A stretch of 64,000 nucleotides of DNA from Pedobacter xixiisoli (GTDB lineage Bacteria; Bacteroidota; Bacteroidia; Sphingobacteriales; Sphingobacteriaceae): the NCBI RefSeq assembly GCF_900215335.1, contig NZ_OCMT01000001.1:1178001-1242000 (forward strand), given 5' to 3'. Each line of letters starts with the position of its first letter. The stretch's first letter is position 1. The position numbers were made by a program, and so were the translations under genes. The notes under the pieces are model-generated. The model was not told the origin of the DNA and did no database searches. It saw only the letters and a program-made list of their open reading frames with translations. Of this stretch, positions 17,063-26,342 are shown in pieces.

Positions 17063-17124
17063 AACCACAAAGACACTAGGAACACAAAGTATTTAATCTT
17101 CGTGACCTTGGCGTCTTCGTGGTT
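17063..17124. repeat. hairpin repeat, AACCACAAAG class
   Basis: Ungapped 27-base arms (17063-17089 and 17098-17124) agree at 20 positions around an 8-base loop. Most mismatches are of G-T type. The outer tips read AACCACAAAGAC and, in complement, AACCACGAAGAC. It is one of eight related elements in the window and lies between the alpha-2-macroglobulin gene and pbpC. Confidence 0.75.
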
Positions 17125-17189
17125 ATATATTTATTGATTAAGGTAACATTTTTCAATTCGATTTGATATACATCAAAGGAGAAGCAAAC

Positions 17190-17270
17190 ATGGAAAAAAT
17201 AATTACTTTAATCAGATTTTCAGCAGGTTTTGTACGTTTTATATTCACCAATATTTGGCCTAGAATTTAA
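17190..17270 (+). CDS. possible 26-residue hydrophobic small protein
   Basis: The frame ATG 17190 to TAA 17268-17270 codes MEKIITLIRFSAGFVRFIFT followed by NIWPRI. AAAGGAG lies at 17175-17181, 8 bases before the ATG. That is a strong Shine-Dalgarno in a genome where few genes have one, and it is the reason to list the frame. It would be a single short amphipathic or membrane segment with basic residues. It is transcribed opposite to both neighbours, in the gap between pbpC and the alpha-2-macroglobulin gene. It could be chance. Confidence 0.35.
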   Translation: MEKIITLIRFSAGFVRFIFTNIWPRI

Positions 17271-17286
17271 TTGGCTTACCTATTGC

Positions 17287-17334
17287 AAGTTACAAGTTAT
17301 GAGATTTAATCCCATAACTCATAACTGACAACTT
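17287..17334. repeat. quasi-palindromic hairpin AAGTTACAAGTTATGAG
   Basis: Arms of 17 bases (17287-17303 and 17318-17334) match at 14 positions. The right arm runs into the stop codon of the alpha-2-macroglobulin gene (17333-17335), so it may act as its transcription terminator. The words AAGTTA/AGTTATGAG are locus-specific. Confidence 0.65.
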
Positions 17335-20300
17335 ATTTAGTTACCTCTACCCAAAATCCAGCCTTAGCTGCGCTGATGTTATTATTGTACATCGCTTCGC
17401 ACTGCACATTAGACAAATAGAATTTGCCTAAATATGAAGCATTAAGCAGCACTCTAAAGGTTTTGGTCTCATTTTCTCTTAGATTGAAATAAGTAAGCAC
17501 TCTATCATCCCTAATGTCTTGGTAATCGTAAGCTGATGTGGCAAACGCACCTTCATTGTCATGTAACCTGGTATTGATAATTTCCCAACCAGACGGGAAA
17601 ATTTGCGTTAAAGCCATTTGCTCATACAATCCTTGACTACCTGTATTTTTCACACTCACCTCTGCGTAGAAATCTTGTCCCTGTTTCAACTGTGCTGGAT
17701 TTAATACTTGGCCTTTCATGTTCTTGTAACTCACTTCCATCTGTAACAAATCTGGATTATTTGGCAAGAAATCATTTTGTCCGGTTGCTGGACGGCCTTG
17801 AACAATCAGCCTTGCGAAAAGCACCCCATTACTTTTGTTGGTAATACTTGCCTTATTTCCTTTAAAATTAATAGGAGTAGAGCTGTAATACTGATTGTTA
17901 TTTACAGAACCTTTAGCGCCATCTAATGCATATTGGAAATTAAGTTTTCTTGATGATTTTTGCTCTCCACAGAATTTTGCGATAGCCAATAAGCTATAAG
18001 CTGTTGTTTGGGTACTGTACCACTGATCTTCGCCTAATTTAGCTGCAACTTTATTCAACAATTGCATAGCTCTATTTTTCTGACCCATTAAGGTAAGCGT
18101 TTCCATAATCATTGCTTGGTCTCGCAAATCAGAGCCATAAGTTCCACCCAATTGCTGATAAGCTTCTACCTGCGTAGCCAAACCTTTAGTTAAGCTATTT
18201 GCAGCACCTGTTTGACTCGCCAATTGATAAGCAGCAGCCAATCTCCATTTTGCAGCATCAGTTAAATATTCGAAAGCTCTTAACCTGTTCATGGCTGCCA
18301 TTTCTGGTTTTTTAGCTAAAGCCAATACATATAATCTATAAGCTTGACTTAAATCTCCACCATAGAAATTGTTAGCATTTGGAGTCCAGTTATTGGCTTT
18401 GGTCTTCAAGTAGCGAACCAAACCATCAAATAAACCTACCGGCAGCGCATAACCACTTTCTTGTGCTTCAATTAAGAAATGACCAGCGTAGTTGGTTCCC
18501 CATTCATCGGCAGTTGAATTGCCTGGCCAATAAGCTAAACCACCATCAGTAGTTTGGAAACCTTTCAGTTTATTGATTCCCGCTTTAACATTGCGCTCTA
18601 TCTGTGCTTTTTTCTGTTCGTTCAACGCCGAAAGTCTATCTAAATACAATTGAGGGAAGATACCTGAGGTAGTCTGCTCAACACATCCATGTGGATATTG
18701 AATTAAATAAGAAATTCGCTTTTCCAAATTGATAGGAGGGATCGAAGACACTTCCAAACTACCACTGTTAGTGCCAGCGGTACCAATAACAGCATAATCA
18801 GCACTCCATGATTGGTTAGGCTGTATCACCGCAGAAATTACATTAGTCACTACCGGATTTGGATTCCTGATATCTAATTCTACATCTGATACTGTTCTTT
18901 CTGAACCGCTTTGCGCAATAATCTTAATCTTGGCTATACCCGTTTGGTTTGGAGCAGTAACGTTAAAGTAGGTTAACTGGTCGCCAGCTTTAGCGAAAGT
19001 TAAATTCTGTTTATTGGTAATATTGATTTTAAGATTGCTAGTCTGTAAGCTTACCGAAACATTTTTGATGTTATTATTGGTAGCAAAAACGTTAACAGGC
19101 AAGGTAAAACTTTCTCCAGGACCGATAACTCTAGGCACAGAAGCCAATAACATAATCGGTTTTTTAACTTCAACTGCTTTTTCTGCCTGTCCGTAAGCAC
19201 CGTCGTTACCGGCAACTACCATTACTTTTACAGAACCAATGTATTGCGGCAATTTAAAATTATGCGTTTTCTTTTCTCCTTTACCTAATTGGAAAGGTCC
19301 CATAAATTTAACTACGGGTTTAAATCGGTTTGCCTTGGCTGGATTAATATTTTTATTGATTGCACCATCACCACCAATACTTAGAATCCTCTCCAAATTA
19401 CCACCCCAAGCACCAAGTACTTGGTCAAACAAATCCCAAGTTTTAACGCCCAAACCTTCTCTGGCATAAAATGATGCATGTGGGTCAGGGGTTTTAAAGC
19501 GAGTAAGATCTAACAAACCTTCATCTACAATCGCGATAGTATAAGTCATCGCTTTACCATTAGCTTCACTTACGGACAAACTACTTTCAGTTTCGGGCCT
19601 AAGCTCTTTCGCTATAGCAATTTGAGGTTTTAATATGGTTTCGGGATTTTCGATACTCAAAGGAATGGCACCGTACATCCTAATGGGCATATCATTTACC
19701 GTTTGGCTATGTGGTTGCAACAAAGTTACATTGGCAAATACATTAGGCGTCATTGTTTTTTCAGCCTTAAAGCTAAATTGAGTTTGACCTTTTTTCGTAT
19801 CTGTCCAAAAAGTTTTCACCACTCTGCTACCATTTTCTATGGAAATTAAAGCTCTTCCATTTTCTGGAGATGGAATGGTCAATGTCACTTCATCGCCAAC
19901 GTTATATTTAGCTTTATTAGCAGTAAACGATAACATTGCGGCTTCGGTAGGGTTGCTACCTTGTTCACGTTGTGCCCATCCTGGCCAATCAATATACACT
20001 TCTCTTGCAGCATAGTGCCCGCCACCGTAAGCATTACCAACTACGATCAAATATCTTCCCCATTCAGGCTCATCTAATCTTAAGTTCCAGTTTGCTTTTC
20101 CTCTCACCATTTCTACTTGCTCAGTTCTGATGAGTTTATTGTACTCATTTTGGGTGAAATTTGCATAGTTTTCTTGGTTGTTTTGTTCCCACCACCAGCG
20201 CCATTGAACTTTGTAAAGTGCTACAGTAACCGTTTTGTTGGTGTTCAACAGCACACCATCTCTATTCACGTTTACAATATCTATTTGATGGTCTTTTCCA

Positions 20301-22915
20301 GTCACTAACATACCAGTCATTTTATCACCTTGTGGCGACTTGATACCGAAATAGTTATCGTAAACATGGTAGGGGATATTGAAATTATCAATACTGAAAT
20401 TACCGCCTGGCTCAAATACTTTAGTCGTAATGTTTGCTCTCAAAATACCTGGAGCAGCCATATTATCATTGAGGTTGGTGTTTACTGTAGCTACACCGGC
20501 TTCATTTAAAGTACCTTCGAATACCGTTTTTAATTGCGTATCAAACTGTACAATTGGATTGTCAAACGAGTAGTCCTTAAAATTAGGGAAAGAAGTTTCT
20601 CCTTTACTAAGATTGATATCAACTTTCGCTTTCAGATTTTGTGCTGGCGTGCCAAACAACCATTTAGCAGATAGGGTAGCCGCAGATACACGTCCATTAC
20701 CCAGGTACTTTTTACCGCCCAAATCAAAATTTATCTTGATTCGGTTGGGAGTAACAGTTTCAATTTTTAGGCTTTTGTTAAAAGTAGCACCTCCAGCTTT
20801 GAACTTGGCCTGCCATCCGCCAGTTGGCGCAGTATTTTCGGTAGCCGTTTTAAAAGTATAGAAACCATTTAAAGGTTTGGTATTGCTTTGCTTTCTAACC
20901 AATTGTCCTTTAGGATTGTAAAGCTCGAAAATAACGGGATAGTTTGCGGGAAGTTTACCTAGTTTATCCTCCAAAATGAACGATAGGTAAATGCTATCGC
21001 CTGGTCTCCAAACGCCGCGTTCTCCATAAATAAAACCCTTGATACCGTTTTGTACCACTTCACCACCTACATCAAACCTTGAAAGTGGTAAAGAATTACC
21101 ATCATCCAATTTTAAATAACCACGTTCGTTGCCATTTTTAGCGACTAATAAGAAAGGTTTTCGTTTGAGTGCAAAGCTTGCCATCCCATCACCATCTGTT
21201 TTTACCGTAGTAAGCACTTGTTTTTGGTAATCTAACAATTCGATATTAACACCACTTAAAGGCTTAGCCGATAAGAGATCGGTAGCAACGACCAACATAC
21301 TTTCATCGTTTCCTCTTTTAGCAATTAAACCGATATTAGAGGAAAGTAGGTTTCGATGCGCCCATCTTTCACTGGTATAGTACGATGGCGTACAAGGATC
21401 TTCACGATCGTTCCAGCGGTAACCACGAGGGTAGTAGTTTTGATAATTGTTCCAGAAATCATCATCCTCGTCTATTTTTTCGCCGTAATTATAATCTCCG
21501 TATTCGCTTTCTTCTCCTTCTTCTGTATTTTCAGTATTAGCTGATTGTGCACAATTAAACAAAGTGTAAGACTGCTTGAACATGATACTTACTCGATACA
21601 TTGCACCAGGTTCAGTTTTAATCAGCTTATCTAAGTCTAATGTAAATCGGTTTTTCTTATGCAGGTCTAACGATTTATCTTCATTTAAATGAATTGTCTT
21701 TTGTAAAATCGGCTTTGCTACTCTACGTAACTCATTTCCTTCTTTATAGTTATTAACCTGAAAAAACTGAGGAATATTATCTTGATAGATTTTGATGATG
21801 GTTACATCTACTGCTTTTAGGTTTACTGCTTCAAAAGGTAAAACCAATTTCCCAGAATTGGGTAGGATCGTACCAGCACCAGCAATAGTTACCGCAGGTT
21901 TCTTATTTTCAAAAATGACGTTGGCACTTTTAGCAGACTCTAAATTTTTACCATTGATGTTGGCAATAGTGTTACTGATAATCACATTGTAATTACCTTC
22001 TAAGGCATCTGGAGCATATACTTTGATTTGACTTCCGTCGATGGTAAACCTTAAATCGCTTAAACTACCGATGCTGATTAAACCTGCTAAATCTTGTGTT
22101 ACGCTAACTGGCTCCGAACACTGAATAAGCACATAGTCTTCCTGTTGTTGTACTGCTTTTATAGCTAATACTTTAAATACGTTAATTGCTGGTATTTCAA
22201 GTGTTGTTTCGCCTTTATCATCATCTGCGCTAATAGGATCACCGTCCCATTTTAACGTTAAATCAGCATTTGTCTTCTTAATACTATCTATGGTAAAGCT
22301 AGAAGTCTGTTTTTGAGGATTGTGACTCCATTTAATTTTTAACTTTTGAGGTGATTTTAGCGACAATACTTTTTCAATACTTTGCGTATCTTCGGCATCG
22401 GCTGTGCTAACCTCTCCGGTTAACTTCATCAAATTCAATGAAGTATTATTCTGTGAAACCAAACCATTCTCAATAAAAGCAATACCAGGTTTAATGACCT
22501 TGAAATCAAACTCAAATTCTTCTAGCTTTTCGTCAACTGGTACTATCTTAGCTAAATCTAACGTCGCTTCATATTTTTGGTCTGGCTCTAGATTCTCATC
22601 TGGACGGAACTCTAAAGTTTGAGCATCAACCCAATAGGTTTTACCTTTAATACTAGGAGAGAAGTCAAATAGTTTTTGCTCGGTTTCGCCTAAATCGGTG
22701 GTGTTGCTTACCGAATTTGCTAAATGTACTCTGATGTAACTCTTTTTAGATATAATGCCAGAAGTATAAGCATCTATGTATTTCGCGAATTGGGTATGGT
22801 CTTGTTTTTTATTCTTTTTTAACAAAAAATAACCTGCAACAATAGCAAGCAAGACAAGAGCGCCAATTATTATTACCTTAATAGTTGGACGTTTTGTAGA
22901 AATTTGTTGATTCAT
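17333..22915 (-). CDS. bacterial alpha-2-macroglobulin family protein with thioester motif
   Basis: A 1860-residue periplasmic protease-trap protein. It starts with a single anchor helix (about residues 14-31, IKVIIIGALVLLAIVAGYFL) and no lipobox, so it should be tethered to the inner membrane, unlike the E. coli lipoprotein YfhM. MG-type beta domains follow, then the thioester CVEQ at Cys1411-Gln1414 in YPHGCVEQTTSG, the all-alpha thioester domain (GGLAYWPGNSTADEWGTNY) and a receptor-binding-like end. A very acidic, Tyr-rich insert lies near residues 455-515. The neighbour pbpC is the classic partner of the family. Confidence 0.93.
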   Translation of the reverse strand: MNQQISTKRPTIKVIIIGALVLLAIVAGYFLLKKNKKQDHTQFAKYIDAYTSGIISKKSYIRVHLANSVSNTTDLGETEQKLFDFSPSIKGKTYWVDAQTLEFRPDENLEPDQKYEATLDLAKIVPVDEKLEEFEFDFKVIKPGIAFIENGLVSQNNTSLNLMKLTGEVSTADAEDTQSIEKVLSLKSPQKLKIKWSHNPQKQTSSFTIDSIKKTNADLTLKWDGDPISADDDKGETTLEIPAINVFKVLAIKAVQQQEDYVLIQCSEPVSVTQDLAGLISIGSLSDLRFTIDGSQIKVYAPDALEGNYNVIISNTIANINGKNLESAKSANVIFENKKPAVTIAGAGTILPNSGKLVLPFEAVNLKAVDVTIIKIYQDNIPQFFQVNNYKEGNELRRVAKPILQKTIHLNEDKSLDLHKKNRFTLDLDKLIKTEPGAMYRVSIMFKQSYTLFNCAQSANTENTEEGEESEYGDYNYGEKIDEDDDFWNNYQNYYPRGYRWNDREDPCTPSYYTSERWAHRNLLSSNIGLIAKRGNDESMLVVATDLLSAKPLSGVNIELLDYQKQVLTTVKTDGDGMASFALKRKPFLLVAKNGNERGYLKLDDGNSLPLSRFDVGGEVVQNGIKGFIYGERGVWRPGDSIYLSFILEDKLGKLPANYPVIFELYNPKGQLVRKQSNTKPLNGFYTFKTATENTAPTGGWQAKFKAGGATFNKSLKIETVTPNRIKINFDLGGKKYLGNGRVSAATLSAKWLFGTPAQNLKAKVDINLSKGETSFPNFKDYSFDNPIVQFDTQLKTVFEGTLNEAGVATVNTNLNDNMAAPGILRANITTKVFEPGGNFSIDNFNIPYHVYDNYFGIKSPQGDKMTGMLVTGKDHQIDIVNVNRDGVLLNTNKTVTVALYKVQWRWWWEQNNQENYANFTQNEYNKLIRTEQVEMVRGKANWNLRLDEPEWGRYLIVVGNAYGGGHYAAREVYIDWPGWAQREQGSNPTEAAMLSFTANKAKYNVGDEVTLTIPSPENGRALISIENGSRVVKTFWTDTKKGQTQFSFKAEKTMTPNVFANVTLLQPHSQTVNDMPIRMYGAIPLSIENPETILKPQIAIAKELRPETESSLSVSEANGKAMTYTIAIVDEGLLDLTRFKTPDPHASFYAREGLGVKTWDLFDQVLGAWGGNLERILSIGGDGAINKNINPAKANRFKPVVKFMGPFQLGKGEKKTHNFKLPQYIGSVKVMVVAGNDGAYGQAEKAVEVKKPIMLLASVPRVIGPGESFTLPVNVFATNNNIKNVSVSLQTSNLKINITNKQNLTFAKAGDQLTYFNVTAPNQTGIAKIKIIAQSGSERTVSDVELDIRNPNPVVTNVISAVIQPNQSWSADYAVIGTAGTNSGSLEVSSIPPINLEKRISYLIQYPHGCVEQTTSGIFPQLYLDRLSALNEQKKAQIERNVKAGINKLKGFQTTDGGLAYWPGNSTADEWGTNYAGHFLIEAQESGYALPVGLFDGLVRYLKTKANNWTPNANNFYGGDLSQAYRLYVLALAKKPEMAAMNRLRAFEYLTDAAKWRLAAAYQLASQTGAANSLTKGLATQVEAYQQLGGTYGSDLRDQAMIMETLTLMGQKNRAMQLLNKVAAKLGEDQWYSTQTTAYSLLAIAKFCGEQKSSRKLNFQYALDGAKGSVNNNQYYSSTPINFKGNKASITNKSNGVLFARLIVQGRPATGQNDFLPNNPDLLQMEVSYKNMKGQVLNPAQLKQGQDFYAEVSVKNTGSQGLYEQMALTQIFPSGWEIINTRLHDNEGAFATSAYDYQDIRDDRVLTYFNLRENETKTFRVLLNASYLGKFYLSNVQCEAMYNNNISAAKAGFWVEVTK

Positions 22916-22978
22916 ACGCTAAAAAGACTTTAGATATGAAGGTAACGAAAAAAGAAGGTAATTGTTGGGCAACTTTTA

Positions 22979-23035
22979 AATTCGCTAGTATTGCTTTGTT
23001 TTTCGCTAATAGTGAATAGTTATTCGCTTTAGAAA
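22979..23035. repeat. cluster of TTCGCTA words
   Basis: Three direct copies of a TTCGCTA-like word (TTCGCTAGTATTG, TTCGCTAATAGTG, TTCGCTTTAG) lie in 50 bases upstream of the alpha-2-macroglobulin gene. The first two also pair partly with each other as a hairpin. Degenerate and short, so the call is modest. Confidence 0.4.
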
Positions 23036-23064
23036 AAATCCATATTCTTCGAATATAATAGCGA

Positions 23065-23469
23065 CTATTTAATCATTACCCCTGGTTTGTTTACCAAAGG
23101 AATTCTAATCAAATTAACATCAACAATGCTTTCGGGAAGGAAGATAAATTTCTTGTCGTAAATCGTATTGCCAATATAGTAGCTTAACCAATACTCGTTA
23201 GTTAAACCGAAAACTTCAGTATCGATAGCTTCTACACCCGCATAAGACTGTGCAGCAACATCGCCTATAGAATGCCTTAACAAAGATGTCTTTACCTGTT
23301 TGCCATCTTTTTCGCCATATCCTTTAGATGTAATCAATACGTTAGTGATTGGCTCATTTTTCAAGTTAACGAGATAAACTGTCCAGTTTTTTACTTCTGG
23401 AGTTTCGCTCATTAAAACGACCGCAATGGCTACATCTTCTACAATATTTTGGGGTAAATCTTTTTTCAT
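23065..23469 (-). CDS. conserved small protein next to topA, function unknown
   Basis: A 134-residue soluble protein starting at ATG 23469 (MKKDLPQNIVEDVAIAVVLM). A longer in-frame reading to 23499 begins inside an intergenic repeat and is unlikely. It contains WTVYLVNLKNEPITNVLITSKGYG, then DGKQVKTSLLRHSIGDV, and ends with a beta-rich stretch (KKFIFLPESIVDVNLIRIPL). It has no signal peptide, helix or catalytic motif that I can name. The look is of a well-conserved Bacteroidota-only family. It is coded downstream of topA on the same strand, with a hairpin between. Confidence 0.75.
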   Translation of the reverse strand: MKKDLPQNIVEDVAIAVVLMSETPEVKNWTVYLVNLKNEPITNVLITSKGYGEKDGKQVKTSLLRHSIGDVAAQSYAGVEAIDTEVFGLTNEYWLSYYIGNTIYDKKFIFLPESIVDVNLIRIPLVNKPGVMIK

Positions 23470-23473
23470 TTGG

Positions 23474-23564
23474 AGCAAGGATAAAAGAACAAAGAACAAG
23501 GATGAAAGCGTAGAGATTGACAGTCTCAGTCTTTATTCCTTGTTCCTTACTCTTTGGTCTTAAC
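23474..23564. repeat. quasi-palindromic hairpin of AACAAGGA words
   Basis: The left arm is a tandem of AAGGATAAAAGAACAAAG-like words (to about 23515). The right arm (23524-23563) is their complement (TTATTCCTTGTTCCTTACTC). They pair over nearly 40 bases with scattered mismatches. It sits between topA and the small gene at 23065. The same word style recurs on the left side of the element at 48286-48375. Confidence 0.65.
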
Positions 23565-23566
23565 TA

Positions 23567-26104
23567 TTATTTCTTCTTCGCTAGTGCTTTCTTTTTGGCT
23601 GGTGCTTTTTTCTTCGCTTCAAAAGCATCAGGTTTTTGGGCAACAATTAAAGCTTTAACCTCATCCAAAGATATGCTAGCTAATTCTTCAGCAGTATATT
23701 TTTGTTTGGTAGTAGGATTTGTACCCAATTTAAGCATGTCTTTGCCTAAACGGATGAAAGGTCCCCATCTACCATTTTCAATCGCAATTTTAAGCTCTGG
23801 CCATTGTTGGATGAAACGGTTATTTTCCTTCTCAATCTTTTTACTAATTAACTCATCAATATCTTTTTGAGTAAGATTATCGAAGTTGTAAGCCTTTGGT
23901 ACGTTGATAAACAAATCATTCCATTTAATGAAAGGACCGAAACGACCAGTGCCTTTAGTTACGGGCAAGTTGTCATAATGTGCCACTGGAGCATCTGCAT
24001 TAATCTTCTCATCGATGATTATTGCAGCTTTATCTAGATCAATGCTTAAAGGATCTAAATTTTTAGGGATAGAGATAAAAGTATCGCCCCATTTTACATA
24101 AGGACCAAAACGACCTAACCCAACCGAAACTTCTTTGCCTTTATAATCCTCTAATTGGAACGGAAGTTTAAATAAATCTAAAGCTTGCTCTAAAGTAATT
24201 GTTCCAACCGATTGAGCTTTAGTTAAGCTAGCATAACGAGGTTTTTCTTCTTCATTATCACTTAATTCTCCAATTTGAACCAACGGGCCAAAACGACCTA
24301 CTTTAGTGTAAACGTTTTTACCAGTTGCAGGGTCTGTGCCTAATAAGCGTTCACCTGTAGCTCTATCTGCATTTTCTATGGTGCTTTCTACTTCACTGTG
24401 GAAAGGTTTATAGAAGGAGTGAAGCATCTTGGTCCATTCCTGTAAACCCTGTGCAATTTCATCAAACTGCTTCTCCACCTTCGCAGTGAAATTGAAATCC
24501 ACGATTCCTTTAAAGTGTTCTACCAAGAAATCATTAACCACTTCACCAATATCGGTAGGGAAGAGTTTCGATTTTTCAGCACCAGTAATTTCTGATTTTT
24601 GTTGTCTGTTGATTTTGCCGTCAGCTAATGAAAAAGCAAGAAAATCTCTATTCTTACCATCTCTATCTTCTTTAACTACGTAGCCTCTATTTTGTATGGT
24701 AGAGATAGTTGGTGCATAAGTAGAAGGTCGGCCAATGCCTAATTCTTCCAGTTTCTTAACTAAACTAGCTTCTGTATAACGTGCTGGTGGACGAGAAAAA
24801 CGTTCGGTTGCCAGCATTTCTTTGAGTGCCAATTCTTGACCAACAGCTAAAGGAGGTAACAAATTGTTTTCGTTCTCGTCGTCCTCATCATCTGTAGATT
24901 CTAAGTATACTTTCAAGAAACCATCAAACTTTAATACTTCTCCTTCTGCACCGAAAATTTCTTTTCTGGTACTTACGCCAATATCTACAGTTGTTTTTTC
25001 GAAAACCGCCTCACTCATTTGAGAAGCAATGGCACGTTTCCAAATCAATTCGTACAGCCTTTTTTCAGCGTTATCGCCGTCGGTAGTATGTCTATCAAAA
25101 TAAGTAGGACGGATAGCCTCGTGAGCCTCTTGTGCACCTGCAGATTTCGTTTTATAAACTCTTGGTTGGTGGTATTGGTTACCATAAGCCGATTTAATTT
25201 CGGCAGCAGCAGCAGCAACGGCAGTTTCCGATAAGTTTACCGAGTCGGTACGCATATAGGTAATTTTACCATTTTCGTACAGCCTCTGTGCAATTTGCAT
25301 GGTTCTCGCAACCGAGTAACCTAATTTTCTTGATGCTTCTTGTTGTAGGGTAGAAGTGGTAAATGGCGCCGCTGGATTTCTCTTCGCTGGTTTAACTTCT
25401 AGGTTATTTACTTTGAAATTAGCTCCAATGCAATCCTGAAGAAACTTTTCTGCCTCTTCAGCTTTTTCAAAACGTTGTGGTAGTTCTGCCTTTACAATTC
25501 CTTTGCCAGCATTAAACTGAGCAGTAATTTTAAAAGCAGCCGTAGCATTAAATTTTATTACTTCTCGTTCTCTATCTACAATTAAACGTACCGCAACTGA
25601 TTGCACACGCCCAGCAGATAAAGAAGGTTTTACTTTTTTCCAAAGTACTGGAGAGAGCTCGAAACCAACCAAGCGGTCTAAAACCCTACGAGCTTGTTGC
25701 GCATAAACTAAATTATAGTCAATGCCTCTTGGTGTTTCAATTGCTTTTAAAATAGCTGGCTTGGTAATTTCGTGAAATACAATACGCTTGGTATTTTCTT
25801 TCTTTAAGCCTAAAGTTTCAAATAAGTGCCAAGAAATGGCTTCTCCCTCGCGGTCCTCATCGGATGCTAACCATACCGTTTCGGCTCCCTTAGCTAATTT
25901 TTTCAACTCTGTTACTATCTGTTTCTTATCGGCAGGTACTTCATAAGTTTGCGAAAAATCATTGTCCACATCAATTCCCATGTCTCCCTTAACCAAATCG
26001 CGAATATGACCGTAGCTAGATTTTACTAAAAAATCTTTACCAAGATATCCTTCTATGGTTTTCGCTTTTGCGGGGGACTCAACTATCAATAAATTTTTTG
26101 CCAT
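23567..26104 (-). CDS. topA: DNA topoisomerase I
   Basis: Type IA topoisomerase that relaxes negative supercoils, 845 residues. The Toprim domain opens the protein (NLLIVESPAKAKTIEGYLG) and contains the metal-binding DEDREGE stretch. The active-site tyrosine is Tyr284 in ITYMRTDSVNLSE. The C-terminal third replaces zinc fingers with repeated TOPRIM_C-type units of the form GRFGPYVKWG / GRFGPFIKWN / GRWGPFIRLG. It ends in a lysine-rich tail (KKKAPAKKKALAKKK), a common DNA-binding extension in Bacteroidota topoisomerases. Start ATG at 26104. Confidence 0.98.
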   Translation of the reverse strand: MAKNLLIVESPAKAKTIEGYLGKDFLVKSSYGHIRDLVKGDMGIDVDNDFSQTYEVPADKKQIVTELKKLAKGAETVWLASDEDREGEAISWHLFETLGLKKENTKRIVFHEITKPAILKAIETPRGIDYNLVYAQQARRVLDRLVGFELSPVLWKKVKPSLSAGRVQSVAVRLIVDREREVIKFNATAAFKITAQFNAGKGIVKAELPQRFEKAEEAEKFLQDCIGANFKVNNLEVKPAKRNPAAPFTTSTLQQEASRKLGYSVARTMQIAQRLYENGKITYMRTDSVNLSETAVAAAAAEIKSAYGNQYHQPRVYKTKSAGAQEAHEAIRPTYFDRHTTDGDNAEKRLYELIWKRAIASQMSEAVFEKTTVDIGVSTRKEIFGAEGEVLKFDGFLKVYLESTDDEDDENENNLLPPLAVGQELALKEMLATERFSRPPARYTEASLVKKLEELGIGRPSTYAPTISTIQNRGYVVKEDRDGKNRDFLAFSLADGKINRQQKSEITGAEKSKLFPTDIGEVVNDFLVEHFKGIVDFNFTAKVEKQFDEIAQGLQEWTKMLHSFYKPFHSEVESTIENADRATGERLLGTDPATGKNVYTKVGRFGPLVQIGELSDNEEEKPRYASLTKAQSVGTITLEQALDLFKLPFQLEDYKGKEVSVGLGRFGPYVKWGDTFISIPKNLDPLSIDLDKAAIIIDEKINADAPVAHYDNLPVTKGTGRFGPFIKWNDLFINVPKAYNFDNLTQKDIDELISKKIEKENNRFIQQWPELKIAIENGRWGPFIRLGKDMLKLGTNPTTKQKYTAEELASISLDEVKALIVAQKPDAFEAKKKAPAKKKALAKKK

Positions 26105-26218
26105 TAACTAGGTTTTTGTGCAAATAAAACTATAATATACTCTAATATCAAAATTGATGGAGTTTTTTTTGAAGAAAAATGAATATAAGGGTAGGTGTTT
26201 AGTAAGATAAATTTGATT

Positions 26219-26342
26219 ATAGTCGATAGACAGGAAGTCAGGCAAGTCCAAAAGTAAATGGTTAACTTGACGGAAGTTTTAGACTTTGGACTAGCTATTT
26301 CGCTCCTTGATCTTTATTCTTTGATCCTTGCTTCCTAATCTC
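26219..26342. repeat. degenerate inverted word repeats upstream of topA
   Basis: AAGTCCAAAAGTAAA at about 26245 pairs with TTTAGACTTTGGACTAG at about 26279. A second stretch, CTCCTTGATCTTTATTCTTTGATCCTTGC, is a tandem of CTTTGATC words without an evident partner. The right border reaches the stop codon of the lipoprotein gene at 26343. Confidence 0.5.

Noticed and set aside
22936..23019. A 27-residue plus-strand frame starting MKVTKKEGNCWA
   Set aside because: It has no ribosome-binding site and is made of TTCGCTA repeat words in its second half.
23470..23499. Longer start for the small gene at 23065
   Set aside because: The extension is coded by the AACAAGGA repeat; the ATG at 23469 is adequate.
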